Below, piece after piece: positions 6,696-15,473 of a stretch of 64,000 nt of DNA. The stretch covers positions 1 to 64,000 of the forward strand of contig RFVF01000018.1 of NCBI GenBank assembly GCA_009922615.1, given 5' to 3'. The notes beneath the pieces are model-generated. The model worked only from the letters and a program-made list of their open reading frames with translations, made no database searches and was not told the origin of the DNA. The DNA is from Pseudomonadota bacterium. GTDB lineage: Bacteria; Verrucomicrobiota; Verrucomicrobiia; Limisphaerales; SXTU01. Position 1 is the stretch's first letter. Every line of letters starts with the position of its first letter. A program made the position numbers and the translations under genes.

Positions 6696-9463
6696 TGAAA
6701 AAGTATTTTCCCCTCAGCTGCTCGGCGCGGCCGTCAACCCTGGCTTCGCGCGCTGCGGTTCAAATCCCGGCGGGCGCAAGCGTTGCCGGCCTGTTCGCAC
6801 TTGGACTCAGTGTTTTCCTTGGCGTGACAGCGAAAGGAGCGACAGCGCCGTTCGTCGGCGGAACGGCAGCTAGCTCACTCGCGCCCGAACTCAAAGGTCT
6901 CGTGCTGATCGAGGAACTGAACTGCGTGGCCTGCCACACGGGCGACGCGTCGCTGGTGGCTCGCTCGAAGAAGGCTCCGCGCCTCGCCGAGGTCGGCGCG
7001 CGCGTGAACCCGACTTTCTTGGAAAGCTTCATCCGCGAACCGCACGCAACCAAGCCCGGCACGACGATGCCGAACGTGCTGCGTTCACTGGGCAACGAAG
7101 AGCGAAAACAGGCTGCCGCCGCACTCACGCACTTCCTGCTGTCGCTGCGCAAGAATGACTTTTCGCTCCAGCCGCCTGATGCGGTGGCGGCGCAGCAGGG
7201 GCATCGGCTGTTTCATTCGCGCGGCTGTGCGGCCTGCCACTCGCCACGGGATGAGCAGGGTGTGGAGTTGCTCGCTGCGAAGTCCGTTCCGCTCGGCGCG
7301 TTGGAAAAGAAATACAGCTTCAAGAGCCTCGTGACTTTTCTGCGGCAGCCGCACAACGCCCGGCCCTCGGGCCGTATGCCGGATCTGCGCTTGCAAGGCC
7401 AGGACCCCGAACGGATCGCCCACTACCTCCTGCAAAACACGCGCGTGCCGGGCCATCTCGCCTACACGCTCTATCGCGGCGATGTATGGGAAGGGTTGGC
7501 GAGTGACAAGGTCAAAGCCGAGCGCGCCGGGCACGTGAAAGACTTCGACTTGGAGAGCCTGGGCAAGCTCCAGCAGCACTCCGCAGTCAAATACTACGGC
7601 TGGATCAACCTCGCCACCGCCGGTCGCTACACCTTCTACCTGAAGATGAACGGCGGCTCGCTGGTAATCGATGGCAAGCAACTCATCCAGCAAGAGCCGA
7701 GCGACCGGCGCGGCGTGAAGCAGTTGGAAGGCGCGGCCGAACTGACGGCGGGCTGGCACAAACTTGAACTCACCTACATCCACACGGGCCGCGAGGCGAA
7801 GCTCTCCTGCGAGCTCGCCGGCCCGCAGTTCGCGCGACAGGCGATTCCCTCGGCGATGCTGTCGGTTTCCAAAGACCCCATTGCCGCTTTCGAGCCGTTC
7901 AAGGTGGATGCGGCACTCGCCGCGCGCGGACGCGAGCACTTCAGCCAACTCGGCTGCGCGAATTGCCACGACGATCTCCGCGCGCCGACCCAGCCCGCCA
8001 CCGCGCTCGCCAAGCTCAACGCCACTCGTGGCTGCTTGAGCGAAACCGCCGGGGCGTGGCCGCGCTTCGATCTCACAGCGGAGCAGCGCGCGTGGATCGC
8101 CAAGGCCTTGCCCCGGGCCGAGCAGCCGCAGCTCGATGACCAGCAGCAGATCAACAAGACCCTCGTCACGTTCAACTGCATCGCGTGTCACGAGCGCAGC
8201 GGACTCGGCGGTGTTGCGCCCGAGCGCAATGCGATCTTCACCGGCACGCAACCCGGGCTGGGCGATCAGGGCCGCGTGCCGCCGCCGCTCACGCACGTCG
8301 GCGCGAAGCTGCAGCCCGAGTGGCTCGCGGATGTCCTCCTACGCGGCAAGCGCCAGCGCGGTTATGTAGATGCTGCGATGCCGCAGTTTGGCGAGGAGCA
8401 AGTCGGCCATCTCGTCGCACTTTTCGGGAAGGTGGATACCTTGGAGAAGGTCACCATTCCCAAGATCACCAACCTACCGGAAGCTAAGGCCGCCGGACAC
8501 GAGATGATCGGCTTCAGCGGCCTGAGCTGCATCGTCTGCCATGAGTTCAACGGGCAGAAGTCCGGCGAGATGAGTGCGCTCGACCTCGTGTATGTAACCG
8601 AGCGGCTTAAGAAGGACTGGTTCCATCTCTATCTGCGGCAGCCCGCGCGCTTCCACGCCAACGTGATCATGCCCAGCTACTGGCCGGACGGAAAATCCGT
8701 GCGGCCAAATCTGCTCGGCGGCGACCCCGCGCTACAGATCGAAGCCCTGTGGGCCTACCTCTCGGACGGCGTCCGCGTGAAGAAGCCCGTAGGCTTGTCC
8801 CGCGAATCGAACGAGTTGCGTGTGGGCGACGTGACGGAGCTGTGCCGGGGACGCAGTTCCATCGGTTATCGCGGCATCGGCGTGGGTTATCCCGAGCGCA
8901 TCAGTCTGGCCTTCGACTCCGAGGAGATGGCGCTGCGGCAGCTTTGGAAAGGCGAGTTCGCCAACGTTGATATCGGATCATTCCGCCCGCGTGGCACCGA
9001 TCAAATCTCGTTTCCGCCGGGCATTCCGTTTCATCGCCTGAAGTCGCTGGAGGAGAACTGGCCTTACAAAGGCAAGACCAGCTACGAGTTCCCGCAGGAT
9101 CACGGCTACCAGTTCCGTGGCTATCACTTGGATGCCCAGCGGCGGCCGACGTTCCTGTATCACTACGGTGACATCGCGGTGCAGGACTACTTCGAGGACG
9201 CGCGGGACAAGGACGGCAAGGCGTTCTTCAAGCGCACGCTGCGCTTCGAGACGCCGACAGAGCAACCGCCTTTCTACTTCCGCGCCGCCGCCGGCCAAGG
9301 CGTCAAGGCGCAGTCCGAACGCAGCTTTAGCATTGCGCCCCTGCAGCTGCGCATCACCAGCGACCACAAGGGAATCGTCCGCGAAGGCAACGCGGGCGAG
9401 GTGTTGATTCCGCTGACCTTGCCCAAGGGTCGCTCCACGCTCACCTTGGAATACCAATGGTAA
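6686..9463 (+). CDS. Secreted multi-haem c-type cytochrome with PA14 domain
   Basis: A GGAGAG ten bases before a TTG at 6686 favours that start (925 residues); an earlier TTG at 6650 and a later one at 6695 are also in frame. A hydrophobic signal segment (GLFALGLSVFLGV) lies ~45 residues in. Five CxxCH haem-attachment motifs follow: CVACH (~80), CAACH (~181), CANCH (~423), CIACH (~498) and CIVCH (~615). Between the second and third lies a PA14-like beta domain (YYGWINLATAGRYTFYLKMNGGS...LVIDG), a fold used for carbohydrate binding. The C-terminal ~250 residues are beta-rich and unassigned. This suggests an extracytoplasmic electron-transfer protein docking on polysaccharide, as inference. It overlaps the next gene by seven bases. 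Confidence 0.85.
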   Translation: MKALKKYFPLSCSARPSTLASRAAVQIPAGASVAGLFALGLSVFLGVTAKGATAPFVGGTAASSLAPELKGLVLIEELNCVACHTGDASLVARSKKAPRLAEVGARVNPTFLESFIREPHATKPGTTMPNVLRSLGNEERKQAAAALTHFLLSLRKNDFSLQPPDAVAAQQGHRLFHSRGCAACHSPRDEQGVELLAAKSVPLGALEKKYSFKSLVTFLRQPHNARPSGRMPDLRLQGQDPERIAHYLLQNTRVPGHLAYTLYRGDVWEGLASDKVKAERAGHVKDFDLESLGKLQQHSAVKYYGWINLATAGRYTFYLKMNGGSLVIDGKQLIQQEPSDRRGVKQLEGAAELTAGWHKLELTYIHTGREAKLSCELAGPQFARQAIPSAMLSVSKDPIAAFEPFKVDAALAARGREHFSQLGCANCHDDLRAPTQPATALAKLNATRGCLSETAGAWPRFDLTAEQRAWIAKALPRAEQPQLDDQQQINKTLVTFNCIACHERSGLGGVAPERNAIFTGTQPGLGDQGRVPPPLTHVGAKLQPEWLADVLLRGKRQRGYVDAAMPQFGEEQVGHLVALFGKVDTLEKVTIPKITNLPEAKAAGHEMIGFSGLSCIVCHEFNGQKSGEMSALDLVYVTERLKKDWFHLYLRQPARFHANVIMPSYWPDGKSVRPNLLGGDPALQIEALWAYLSDGVRVKKPVGLSRESNELRVGDVTELCRGRSSIGYRGIGVGYPERISLAFDSEEMALRQLWKGEFANVDIGSFRPRGTDQISFPPGIPFHRLKSLEENWPYKGKTSYEFPQDHGYQFRGYHLDAQRRPTFLYHYGDIAVQDYFEDARDKDGKAFFKRTLRFETPTEQPPFYFRAAAGQGVKAQSERSFSIAPLQLRITSDHKGIVREGNAGEVLIPLTLPKGRSTLTLEYQW

Positions 9464-11631
9464 CCCGCTGGATTCCTACCGCCTCGTTAAGCGTGGTGGG
9501 CCTCATATCACGCAGCTTGCCCGCCCCGTGGCTGCTGCTCGTCTGCACACTCACCATGACCATCGCCGCCGCCCCGCCGCCGACCGAGAAAAAGCGCGTT
9601 ACCGACGAGTATCACGGCGTGAAGGTCGTGGACGACTATCGCTGGTTGGAAGAGGCCAACTCGCCGGCCGTGAAGGCCTGGACCACCGCGCAGAACCAAT
9701 ACTCACGCGCCTGGCTGGACGCGCAGCCGGACCGCGCCGCCCTTCTGGCGCAGCTCACGGCCCTCTACGCAAAAGACACGCCGTCCCACAGCGGGCTGGT
9801 GTCGCGACCAGGCCGGTTGTTTGCGCTGAAGTTCCAGCCGCCGAAGCAGCAGCGACTCCTCGTCACGCTCACCTCGGCGGATGACTTGGCGTCGGAAAAG
9901 GTCGTGCTCGATCCCAACGAACTCGCGCCGAGGGGTCAGGTCGCGATGGATTGGTTCGTGCCGTCGCCGGACGGCAAGCTCATCGCCGTCTGCCTCTCCG
10001 AGAATGGCAGCGAGGAAGGCACGCTCCACTTTTATCGCACGGACACCGGCGAGCATTTGCCCGACCGGATTCCGCGCGTTCAGTATCCCACCGGCGGCGG
10101 CAGCGCCGCGTGGACGCCGGACAGCAAGGCCGTCTTCTACACCCGCTACCCGCACCAAGGCGAACGGCCCGAGGCTGACTTGAACTTCTTCCAGCAGATT
10201 TATTTTCACACGCTCGGCACGCCGACGAGCAGCGATGCCTACTCCGCCGGCCGCGATTTCCCGCGCATCGCCGAGATTGCGCTCGCGACCTCGCACGATG
10301 GGCGCTGGCTGCTCGCGAGCGTGGCCAATGGCGACGGCGGCGAGTTCGCCCACCACGTCCGCGAGACGAAGGCGGAAGCGCCTTGGCGGCAAATCACGCG
10401 CCACGAGGACGGCATCAAGCAAGTGGAGTTCAGCCACGACGGCACGCTGCTTTATCTCCGCTCAGTGAAGGACGCGCCGCGCGGGAAAGTGCTGCGCCTG
10501 CCCATCACCGGCCAGTTGCGCGACGCGGCTGTCATCGTCCCGGAGAGCGACGCGGTCATCGAAGGCATCACGCTCAGTGAGAAGTTTCTCTTCGTCGCCG
10601 ACCTCATCGGCGGGCCGTCGCGCATCCGGCAGTTCGGGCTGGATGGAACGGGCGAACGCATCCTGCCGCTGCCCGAAGCCTCCGGCGTCGGCGGGCTTCT
10701 CGCGGTGGATGGCCACGTCCTGTTCCGTCAGAGCAGCTTCGTCGCGCCCGCTGCGTGGATGCGCTACGACCCCGCCAGCGGCGCGCTGAAAAAGACCGCG
10801 CTCTTCAACACCTCGCCCGTGGACTTGAGCGACATCGAGGCCGTGCGCGAGTTCGCCGTCAGCAAGGATGGCACAAAAGTCCCCGTCAACATCCTGCGCC
10901 GCAAAGGCACCAAGCTCGACGGCCACAATCCCACGCTGCTCTACGCTTACGGTGGCTACGGCCACAGCATGAGGCCGGGGTTTAACTTCGAGCAGCGGCT
11001 GTGGTTCGACCGGGGCGGCATCTACGTCGTCGCGAACATCCGTGGCGGCGGCGAATACGGCGAGGCGTGGCACCTCGCAGGCAACCTCACCAAGAAGCAG
11101 AACGTCTTCGATGACTTCGCCGCCAGCGCGCAGCACCTCATCACGCGCGGCTACACGCGGCCCGGCAAGCTCGCCGTCGAGGGCGGCAGCAACGGCGGCC
11201 TGCTCATGGGCGCGTTCCTCACGCAGCACCCCGCGCTCGCCCGCGCGGTCGTCGCGCACGTGGGCATCTACGACATGCTCCGGGTGGAGCTGGACCCGAA
11301 CGGGGCCTTCAATGTTACCGAGTTCGGCACGGTCAAGGACCTCGCGCAATTTCGCGCGCTCCACGCCTACTCGCCCTTTCACAACGTGAAGGACGGCACG
11401 AAATACCCCGCCGTCTTTTTTCTGGCCGGTGAGACTGACGGCCGCGTGAACCCGGCGAACTCCCGCAAAATGACCGCGCGCCTGCAAGCCGCCACCGCCT
11501 CCGGGCATCCAGTGCTCGTGCGGCTCAGTTCCGCTTCCGGCCACGGCATGGGCACCGCGCTAACGGAACGCATCGCGCAAAAGGCCGACGTGTTCGCGTT
11601 CCTCTTCGACCAACTCGGGATGACACGTTGA
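9457..11631 (+). CDS. Secreted prolyl oligopeptidase (family S9A)
   Basis: The protein has 724 residues. A hydrophobic export signal ends near IAAAPPP (residue ~43). The S9A N-terminal motif DEYHGVKVVDDYRWLEE, a seven-bladed propeller region and a C-terminal alpha/beta-hydrolase domain follow. The catalytic triad is visible: Ser in GGSNGGLL (~577), Asp in GETDGRVNP (~659) and His in SASGHGMG (~694). The family cleaves after proline in short peptides. The start ATG overlaps the stop of the cytochrome gene, so the two are probably translated from one message, with the 11654 gene following at 22 bp. Confidence 0.94.
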   Translation: MVTRWIPTASLSVVGLISRSLPAPWLLLVCTLTMTIAAAPPPTEKKRVTDEYHGVKVVDDYRWLEEANSPAVKAWTTAQNQYSRAWLDAQPDRAALLAQLTALYAKDTPSHSGLVSRPGRLFALKFQPPKQQRLLVTLTSADDLASEKVVLDPNELAPRGQVAMDWFVPSPDGKLIAVCLSENGSEEGTLHFYRTDTGEHLPDRIPRVQYPTGGGSAAWTPDSKAVFYTRYPHQGERPEADLNFFQQIYFHTLGTPTSSDAYSAGRDFPRIAEIALATSHDGRWLLASVANGDGGEFAHHVRETKAEAPWRQITRHEDGIKQVEFSHDGTLLYLRSVKDAPRGKVLRLPITGQLRDAAVIVPESDAVIEGITLSEKFLFVADLIGGPSRIRQFGLDGTGERILPLPEASGVGGLLAVDGHVLFRQSSFVAPAAWMRYDPASGALKKTALFNTSPVDLSDIEAVREFAVSKDGTKVPVNILRRKGTKLDGHNPTLLYAYGGYGHSMRPGFNFEQRLWFDRGGIYVVANIRGGGEYGEAWHLAGNLTKKQNVFDDFAASAQHLITRGYTRPGKLAVEGGSNGGLLMGAFLTQHPALARAVVAHVGIYDMLRVELDPNGAFNVTEFGTVKDLAQFRALHAYSPFHNVKDGTKYPAVFFLAGETDGRVNPANSRKMTARLQAATASGHPVLVRLSSASGHGMGTALTERIAQKADVFAFLFDQLGMTR

Positions 11632-11653
11632 ACCAAACTCAGGAGGCATGCTC

Positions 11654-13147
11654 ATGACAAACTTTCGCACCTTAACCGCATTTTTTACACTCGCGCTGGT
11701 GCCGCTTCTCCACGCCGACGAAGACCTCGGCGCGATGTGGGGCACTGCCGCCGAGGAGGCGAAGTATTATCCCATCGTCAACATCCCGATTCCCACCGGC
11801 GTCCCGATGCGGCCGGGCGGGCTGGAAATCTTGCCGGACGGGCGGTTGGCCGTGGGCACGCGGCGCGGGGACATCTATTTCATCAAGGGTGCGTTCGATA
11901 CTCCGCCCATGCCGGAGTATCACCTTTTCGCCAGCGGACAGGACGAAATCTTTTCGCTGTCGTGGAAGGACGGCGCGATGACCTCGACCAGTTGGGGCGA
12001 AGTCACCCGCATCTCAGACACGGATGGCGATGGCGTCGCCGACCGTTACGACACGCTGACGAGCAACTGGGGTTACGCCGAGGGCCACGAATTTGCCTTC
12101 GCCTCGAAGCACGATGCGCAGGGTAACATCTGGGTGGCGCTGGGTCTGAGCGGCTCTTACGAGTCGCACAATCTTTTCCGCGGCTGGGCGGTGAAAGTGA
12201 CGCCACAGGGAAAGATGATTCCCGTGTGCAGCGGCTTGCGGAGCCCCGGCGGCGTGGGCACGAATGCGCAAGGCGTGATGTTCGCCATCGAGAGCCAGGG
12301 CCCGTGGAATGGTTGCTGTTCGCTGAAGCACCTCAAGGAAGGGTCGTTCGTCGGGCATCCCGCGAGCTACAACTGGTATCCTTTCGCGCCCGGCGTGAAG
12401 GCTCCCGAGCTAAAGCCCAACACCAACTCACGCATGGGCGTGGAGAAAAAGCGCGTGAAGGAGCTGGTGCCGCCCGCTGTGAAGTTCCCCTACATCAAGA
12501 TGGGCCGCTCAATCTCCGGCTTTCGGCTCAACCAGACTGGCGGGAAGTTCGGCCCGTTCGACGGCCAGCTTTTCCTCGGCGACTACAGTCTCAGCCTCGT
12601 GATGCGCGCGACGACGGAGCTGGTCAACGGCGTGTGGCAGGGCGCGTGTTATCCGTTCCGCGAAGGCCTGGCCACCGGAATTATGAACGTGGAGTTCTCG
12701 CCGAAAGGACAATTGATCGCCGGAGGCTTCACCACCAGCCGCCAGTGGCCCGTGCGCGGCACCGAACCCTTCGCACTTCAGCGCATTGACTGGAATGGCG
12801 TGGTGCCCTTCGAGATCAAGGAGATCAACATCAAGCCCGACGGCTTCCTCATCACCTTCACCAAGCCCGTGGACAAGGCGGTCGCCGCGCGCCCCGACGC
12901 CTACAACATCACGACCTACACGCACATCTACCACGGCGCTTACGGCAGTCCCGAGGTGGACCAGACGACTGCGCGCGTGCTCCGGGCCGTTCCCTCCGCC
13001 GACGGTCTCTCCGTGCGGGTGCAACTGGAGACGATCATGGAAGATCACATCCACGACTTCGACCTGGCCAAGATCGTCGCGCCGGACGGTGGAAGGCTCG
13101 TTCACTCCAAGGCCTACTACACGGTGAATGAGATTCCGGGACGCTGA
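11654..13147 (+). CDS. Secreted dehydrogenase-type beta-propeller protein
   Basis: A perfect AGGAGG at 11641-11646 is one base from an ATG at 11648 but seven from the ATG at 11654, so the latter is chosen (497 residues). The signal peptide ends near LLHADED. The body reads like the PVC-type soluble/membrane dehydrogenase propellers: RPGGLEILPDGRLAVGTRRGDIYFI, a Ca-binding-like DTDGDGVADR loop, and LGDYSLSLVMR. No haem motif is present. The C-terminal ~110 residues (FEIKEINIKPDGFLITFTKPVD) form a separate beta domain frequent in these proteins. Third gene of the plus-strand set beginning with the multi-haem cytochrome; a periplasmic sugar or alcohol oxidase role is possible but unproven. Confidence 0.8.
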   Translation: MTNFRTLTAFFTLALVPLLHADEDLGAMWGTAAEEAKYYPIVNIPIPTGVPMRPGGLEILPDGRLAVGTRRGDIYFIKGAFDTPPMPEYHLFASGQDEIFSLSWKDGAMTSTSWGEVTRISDTDGDGVADRYDTLTSNWGYAEGHEFAFASKHDAQGNIWVALGLSGSYESHNLFRGWAVKVTPQGKMIPVCSGLRSPGGVGTNAQGVMFAIESQGPWNGCCSLKHLKEGSFVGHPASYNWYPFAPGVKAPELKPNTNSRMGVEKKRVKELVPPAVKFPYIKMGRSISGFRLNQTGGKFGPFDGQLFLGDYSLSLVMRATTELVNGVWQGACYPFREGLATGIMNVEFSPKGQLIAGGFTTSRQWPVRGTEPFALQRIDWNGVVPFEIKEINIKPDGFLITFTKPVDKAVAARPDAYNITTYTHIYHGAYGSPEVDQTTARVLRAVPSADGLSVRVQLETIMEDHIHDFDLAKIVAPDGGRLVHSKAYYTVNEIPGR

Positions 13148-13157
13148 CCCGGACGCT

Positions 13158-13742
13158 TCACGACAGGATATTAACCAGCCAGTCCGGGTGGAGATTGAGG
13201 CGCAGGAAGCCGGCGATGGCCATGATAATGCCGATGGCACCGAAGACCCACGCGAGCACGAGAAGCCAGCGGCGGTTCGCCAGCGAGGCGGTGGCCAGCA
13301 CGCAGAGGGCGACGGAGAGTGCTGCGTCCGAGAGATCAAACTGATCGTCGCGGTAGTTCAACTTGTCATATTCCGCCTCGAACCCACGTGCCTTGGCCAT
13401 GAGTTCCCGCTCCTCGATTTCGTAACGAACGATCTTCGCCTCGTAGCCCTGTCGGAGGGCAGCGAACTGAGACACTGAGTTCGTCGGCGCAATGAGTTGC
13501 AGAGCGTCGAGCTGGGTGAGGCTATGTTCCGCGAGGTGGTGCTTGAGTTTCTTGGCCTGGTATTCTCCCCACGTGTCCACGGCATTGATCTTGGCCTGCT
13601 GCATGGCCTGGACGATGTTGTCATCCTTGACCTTGGTTATGCCCATGAGCGCAGCCAGCACGGCCACGGTGATAGCGATGAGGCTGTTCAGCCGTTCTTT
13701 GCCCGTCTCTGGGACTGGCGTTTCGGTGGTCGGGGGATGCAT
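13158..13742 (-). CDS. DUF4337-like membrane protein
   Basis: The ATG at 13742 gives 194 residues; ten further codons are open upstream but not convincing. The architecture is one transmembrane helix (SLIAITVAVLAALMGI, ~residues 20-36), a helical linker of ~90 residues (EYQAKKLKHHLAEHSL, then QGYEAKIVRYEIEERELMAKARGFE), and two closing transmembrane helices (ALSVALCVLATASL and WLLVLAWVFGAIGIIMAIAGFL). This matches the DUF4337 layout, whose function is unknown. Convergent with the upstream propeller gene, with only 10 bp between stops. Confidence 0.72.
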   Translation of the reverse strand: MHPPTTETPVPETGKERLNSLIAITVAVLAALMGITKVKDDNIVQAMQQAKINAVDTWGEYQAKKLKHHLAEHSLTQLDALQLIAPTNSVSQFAALRQGYEAKIVRYEIEERELMAKARGFEAEYDKLNYRDDQFDLSDAALSVALCVLATASLANRRWLLVLAWVFGAIGIIMAIAGFLRLNLHPDWLVNILS

Positions 13743-13884
13743 GGTGCGTCGTCCGGAAAAACTTAACGACACGCGGCCGAGGGCTCAAGTTTCCTGACTC
13801 GCCATGACCTTGATGCCGGACCGAAGACTTGAACCAGTGCGGCCATATCCAGCGCCCCATCGGCGGGAAAAAGGCCGACGCAGC

Positions 13885-15108
13885 TTACTTCGCGGCGATG
13901 CGGTAGAGGTGTTTGTCGGAGCGGATGAAGAGCGCGCCGTCGGTGACCGCGTAGGAGGCGAGGGTTTTTTCACCCAGGCTGTTTTCAGCAAGCTTCTCAA
14001 AAGTCTTGCCGGGCTTGAGCACAACGCCGGTGCCGGTTTCGTTCTGAAGATAAATCTTGCCGTCAGCTAGCAGTGGCGAAGCGGAGTAATTGCCGGGGAC
14101 ACGCTCGGACCAATGCACTTGCCCGCTCTTCGCATCCAGACAGCTCGCAATGCCGCCGTCGGAAACGACGTAAAGCTCGTTGCCCACGAGCAGCGGCGAG
14201 GGCGTGTGCGGCGCGCCTTTCTCAAGCTTCCAAGCAATGTGTGTGTCGGTCACGTCGCCTTTGCCATCCGCACGGATAGCGTGAAGAACGGGCTTGTCGT
14301 AACCGCTGCTGAGGAAGAGCAGTCCGTGGCCATAGACGGGCTTGGGGATGACGGAATAGCCTTCACCATAGCGGCAACGCCAGAGTTCCGCGCCGGTCTT
14401 TGGGTCAAGGGCACAGACGACGCCGCTGCCGGGGGTGATGAGTTGAGGCTGACCGTTGACTGTGATGAGTGTGGGCGTGCTGAACGAGAACAACCGCTTG
14501 GCCGTAGTTTCACGCTTCACTTTCCAGAGCACCTTGCCCGTCGCCTTGTCGAGGGCGATGACAGAAGGATCGTTGCTGCCGTCGGCGCTGAATATGAGCG
14601 CGTTGCCGACGAGAATGGGTGAACCACCGTTGCCGTGGACGGGCGAATATTTCAACTCGGTCTGCTTCCAGAGAATTTTGCCGGTGAGATCAAGGCACGC
14701 GGTGCCGTAGTGGCCGAAGTGAACGTAGAGACGGCCGCCCTCCACGAGTGGAGTGGGGCTGGCCTGGCTGTTCTTGGCGTGGTGTTTGACGGGCGGCGAA
14801 ACGATGACTTCGGTGTTCCAAAGTTCCTTGCCGGTGGCCGCGTCGTGGCTGAGGACACGGAGGGAAAGGTCCGCGCCGGCTTCCACGGCGGTGGTGAGGT
14901 AGAGGCGGCCTTGGTGCAGTGCCGGGGAGGACCAACCTTTGCCGGGGACTTCGGTTTTCCACGCGACGTTCTTAGTGGCGTCCCAGGTGATTGGAAGGTT
15001 TTTCGCGAGGGAATGACCGTCGCCATCCGGCCCGCGAAACTGCGGCCAGTCCGGCGCGGCGGGGAGGGAGACGGTGGCGGCGAGCAGGGCGGGGAGGAGA
15101 ATTTTCAT
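13885..15108 (-). CDS. Secreted PQQ-binding-like beta-propeller protein
   Basis: From the ATG at 15108 the protein has 407 residues with a short signal peptide (MKILLPALLAATVSLPAAP). The opening DWPQFRGPDGDG and the repeated blade motifs ending GKELW, GKILW, GKVLW and GAELW are the outer-membrane/periplasmic PQQ-like repeat family. Most such verrucomicrobial proteins lack the residues of true quinoprotein dehydrogenases and their role is unknown. Two further paralogues occur in this window (37600 and 48545). It stands alone, its start facing the 365-bp gap before the DUF1015 gene. Confidence 0.88.
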   Translation of the reverse strand: MKILLPALLAATVSLPAAPDWPQFRGPDGDGHSLAKNLPITWDATKNVAWKTEVPGKGWSSPALHQGRLYLTTAVEAGADLSLRVLSHDAATGKELWNTEVIVSPPVKHHAKNSQASPTPLVEGGRLYVHFGHYGTACLDLTGKILWKQTELKYSPVHGNGGSPILVGNALIFSADGSNDPSVIALDKATGKVLWKVKRETTAKRLFSFSTPTLITVNGQPQLITPGSGVVCALDPKTGAELWRCRYGEGYSVIPKPVYGHGLLFLSSGYDKPVLHAIRADGKGDVTDTHIAWKLEKGAPHTPSPLLVGNELYVVSDGGIASCLDAKSGQVHWSERVPGNYSASPLLADGKIYLQNETGTGVVLKPGKTFEKLAENSLGEKTLASYAVTDGALFIRSDKHLYRIAAK

Positions 15109-15473
15109 TCGTGTCGGCGCGATTGGACTGATCTGGGCTGCGGTCATTCAAGCATCAGGCGACCGCAGGCCCGTTTGGCGTCGTCATTCGAGTGGAGGTA
15201 ACCCAATTGTGCGCCGGGTCGTTCGTGCAATACGGCGCGAGCGGATAAAGGCCAGCGGCTTTTCCCGACCGAGCAGGTGCGTTATCGGATAATCGTTGAT
15301 GAACTCGCCGCCATAATCGTTCCCCCGCCCGCGCATCGGCAGCGTAGCGCGCCATTGGTCCGTCGCCTTCTCTAGGAGGGCCGATGACAAAACACGCGGT
15401 GCGCAAGCATATTGGCCAGCCCATACTTTTCGCGTGCCTTCACGCGGACCGGTTCCTATCTTCGCGCCTCTTT
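15109..15473. other. 365-bp gap between divergent genes; no supported gene
   Basis: This stretch separates the start of the PQQ-like gene (minus) from the probable start of the DUF1015 gene (plus) and must hold both promoters. A 68-residue minus frame (15184-15390) and an overlapping 89-residue frame exist, but neither has a clear ribosome site, recognisable domain or partner. The 68-residue frame is arginine-rich and ends RRTIGLPPLE; it could be a relic. An AGGAGG at 15375-15380 lies just before an ATG at 15384 that is in frame with DUF1015, leaving a small chance of an N-terminal extension there. Confidence 0.5.
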
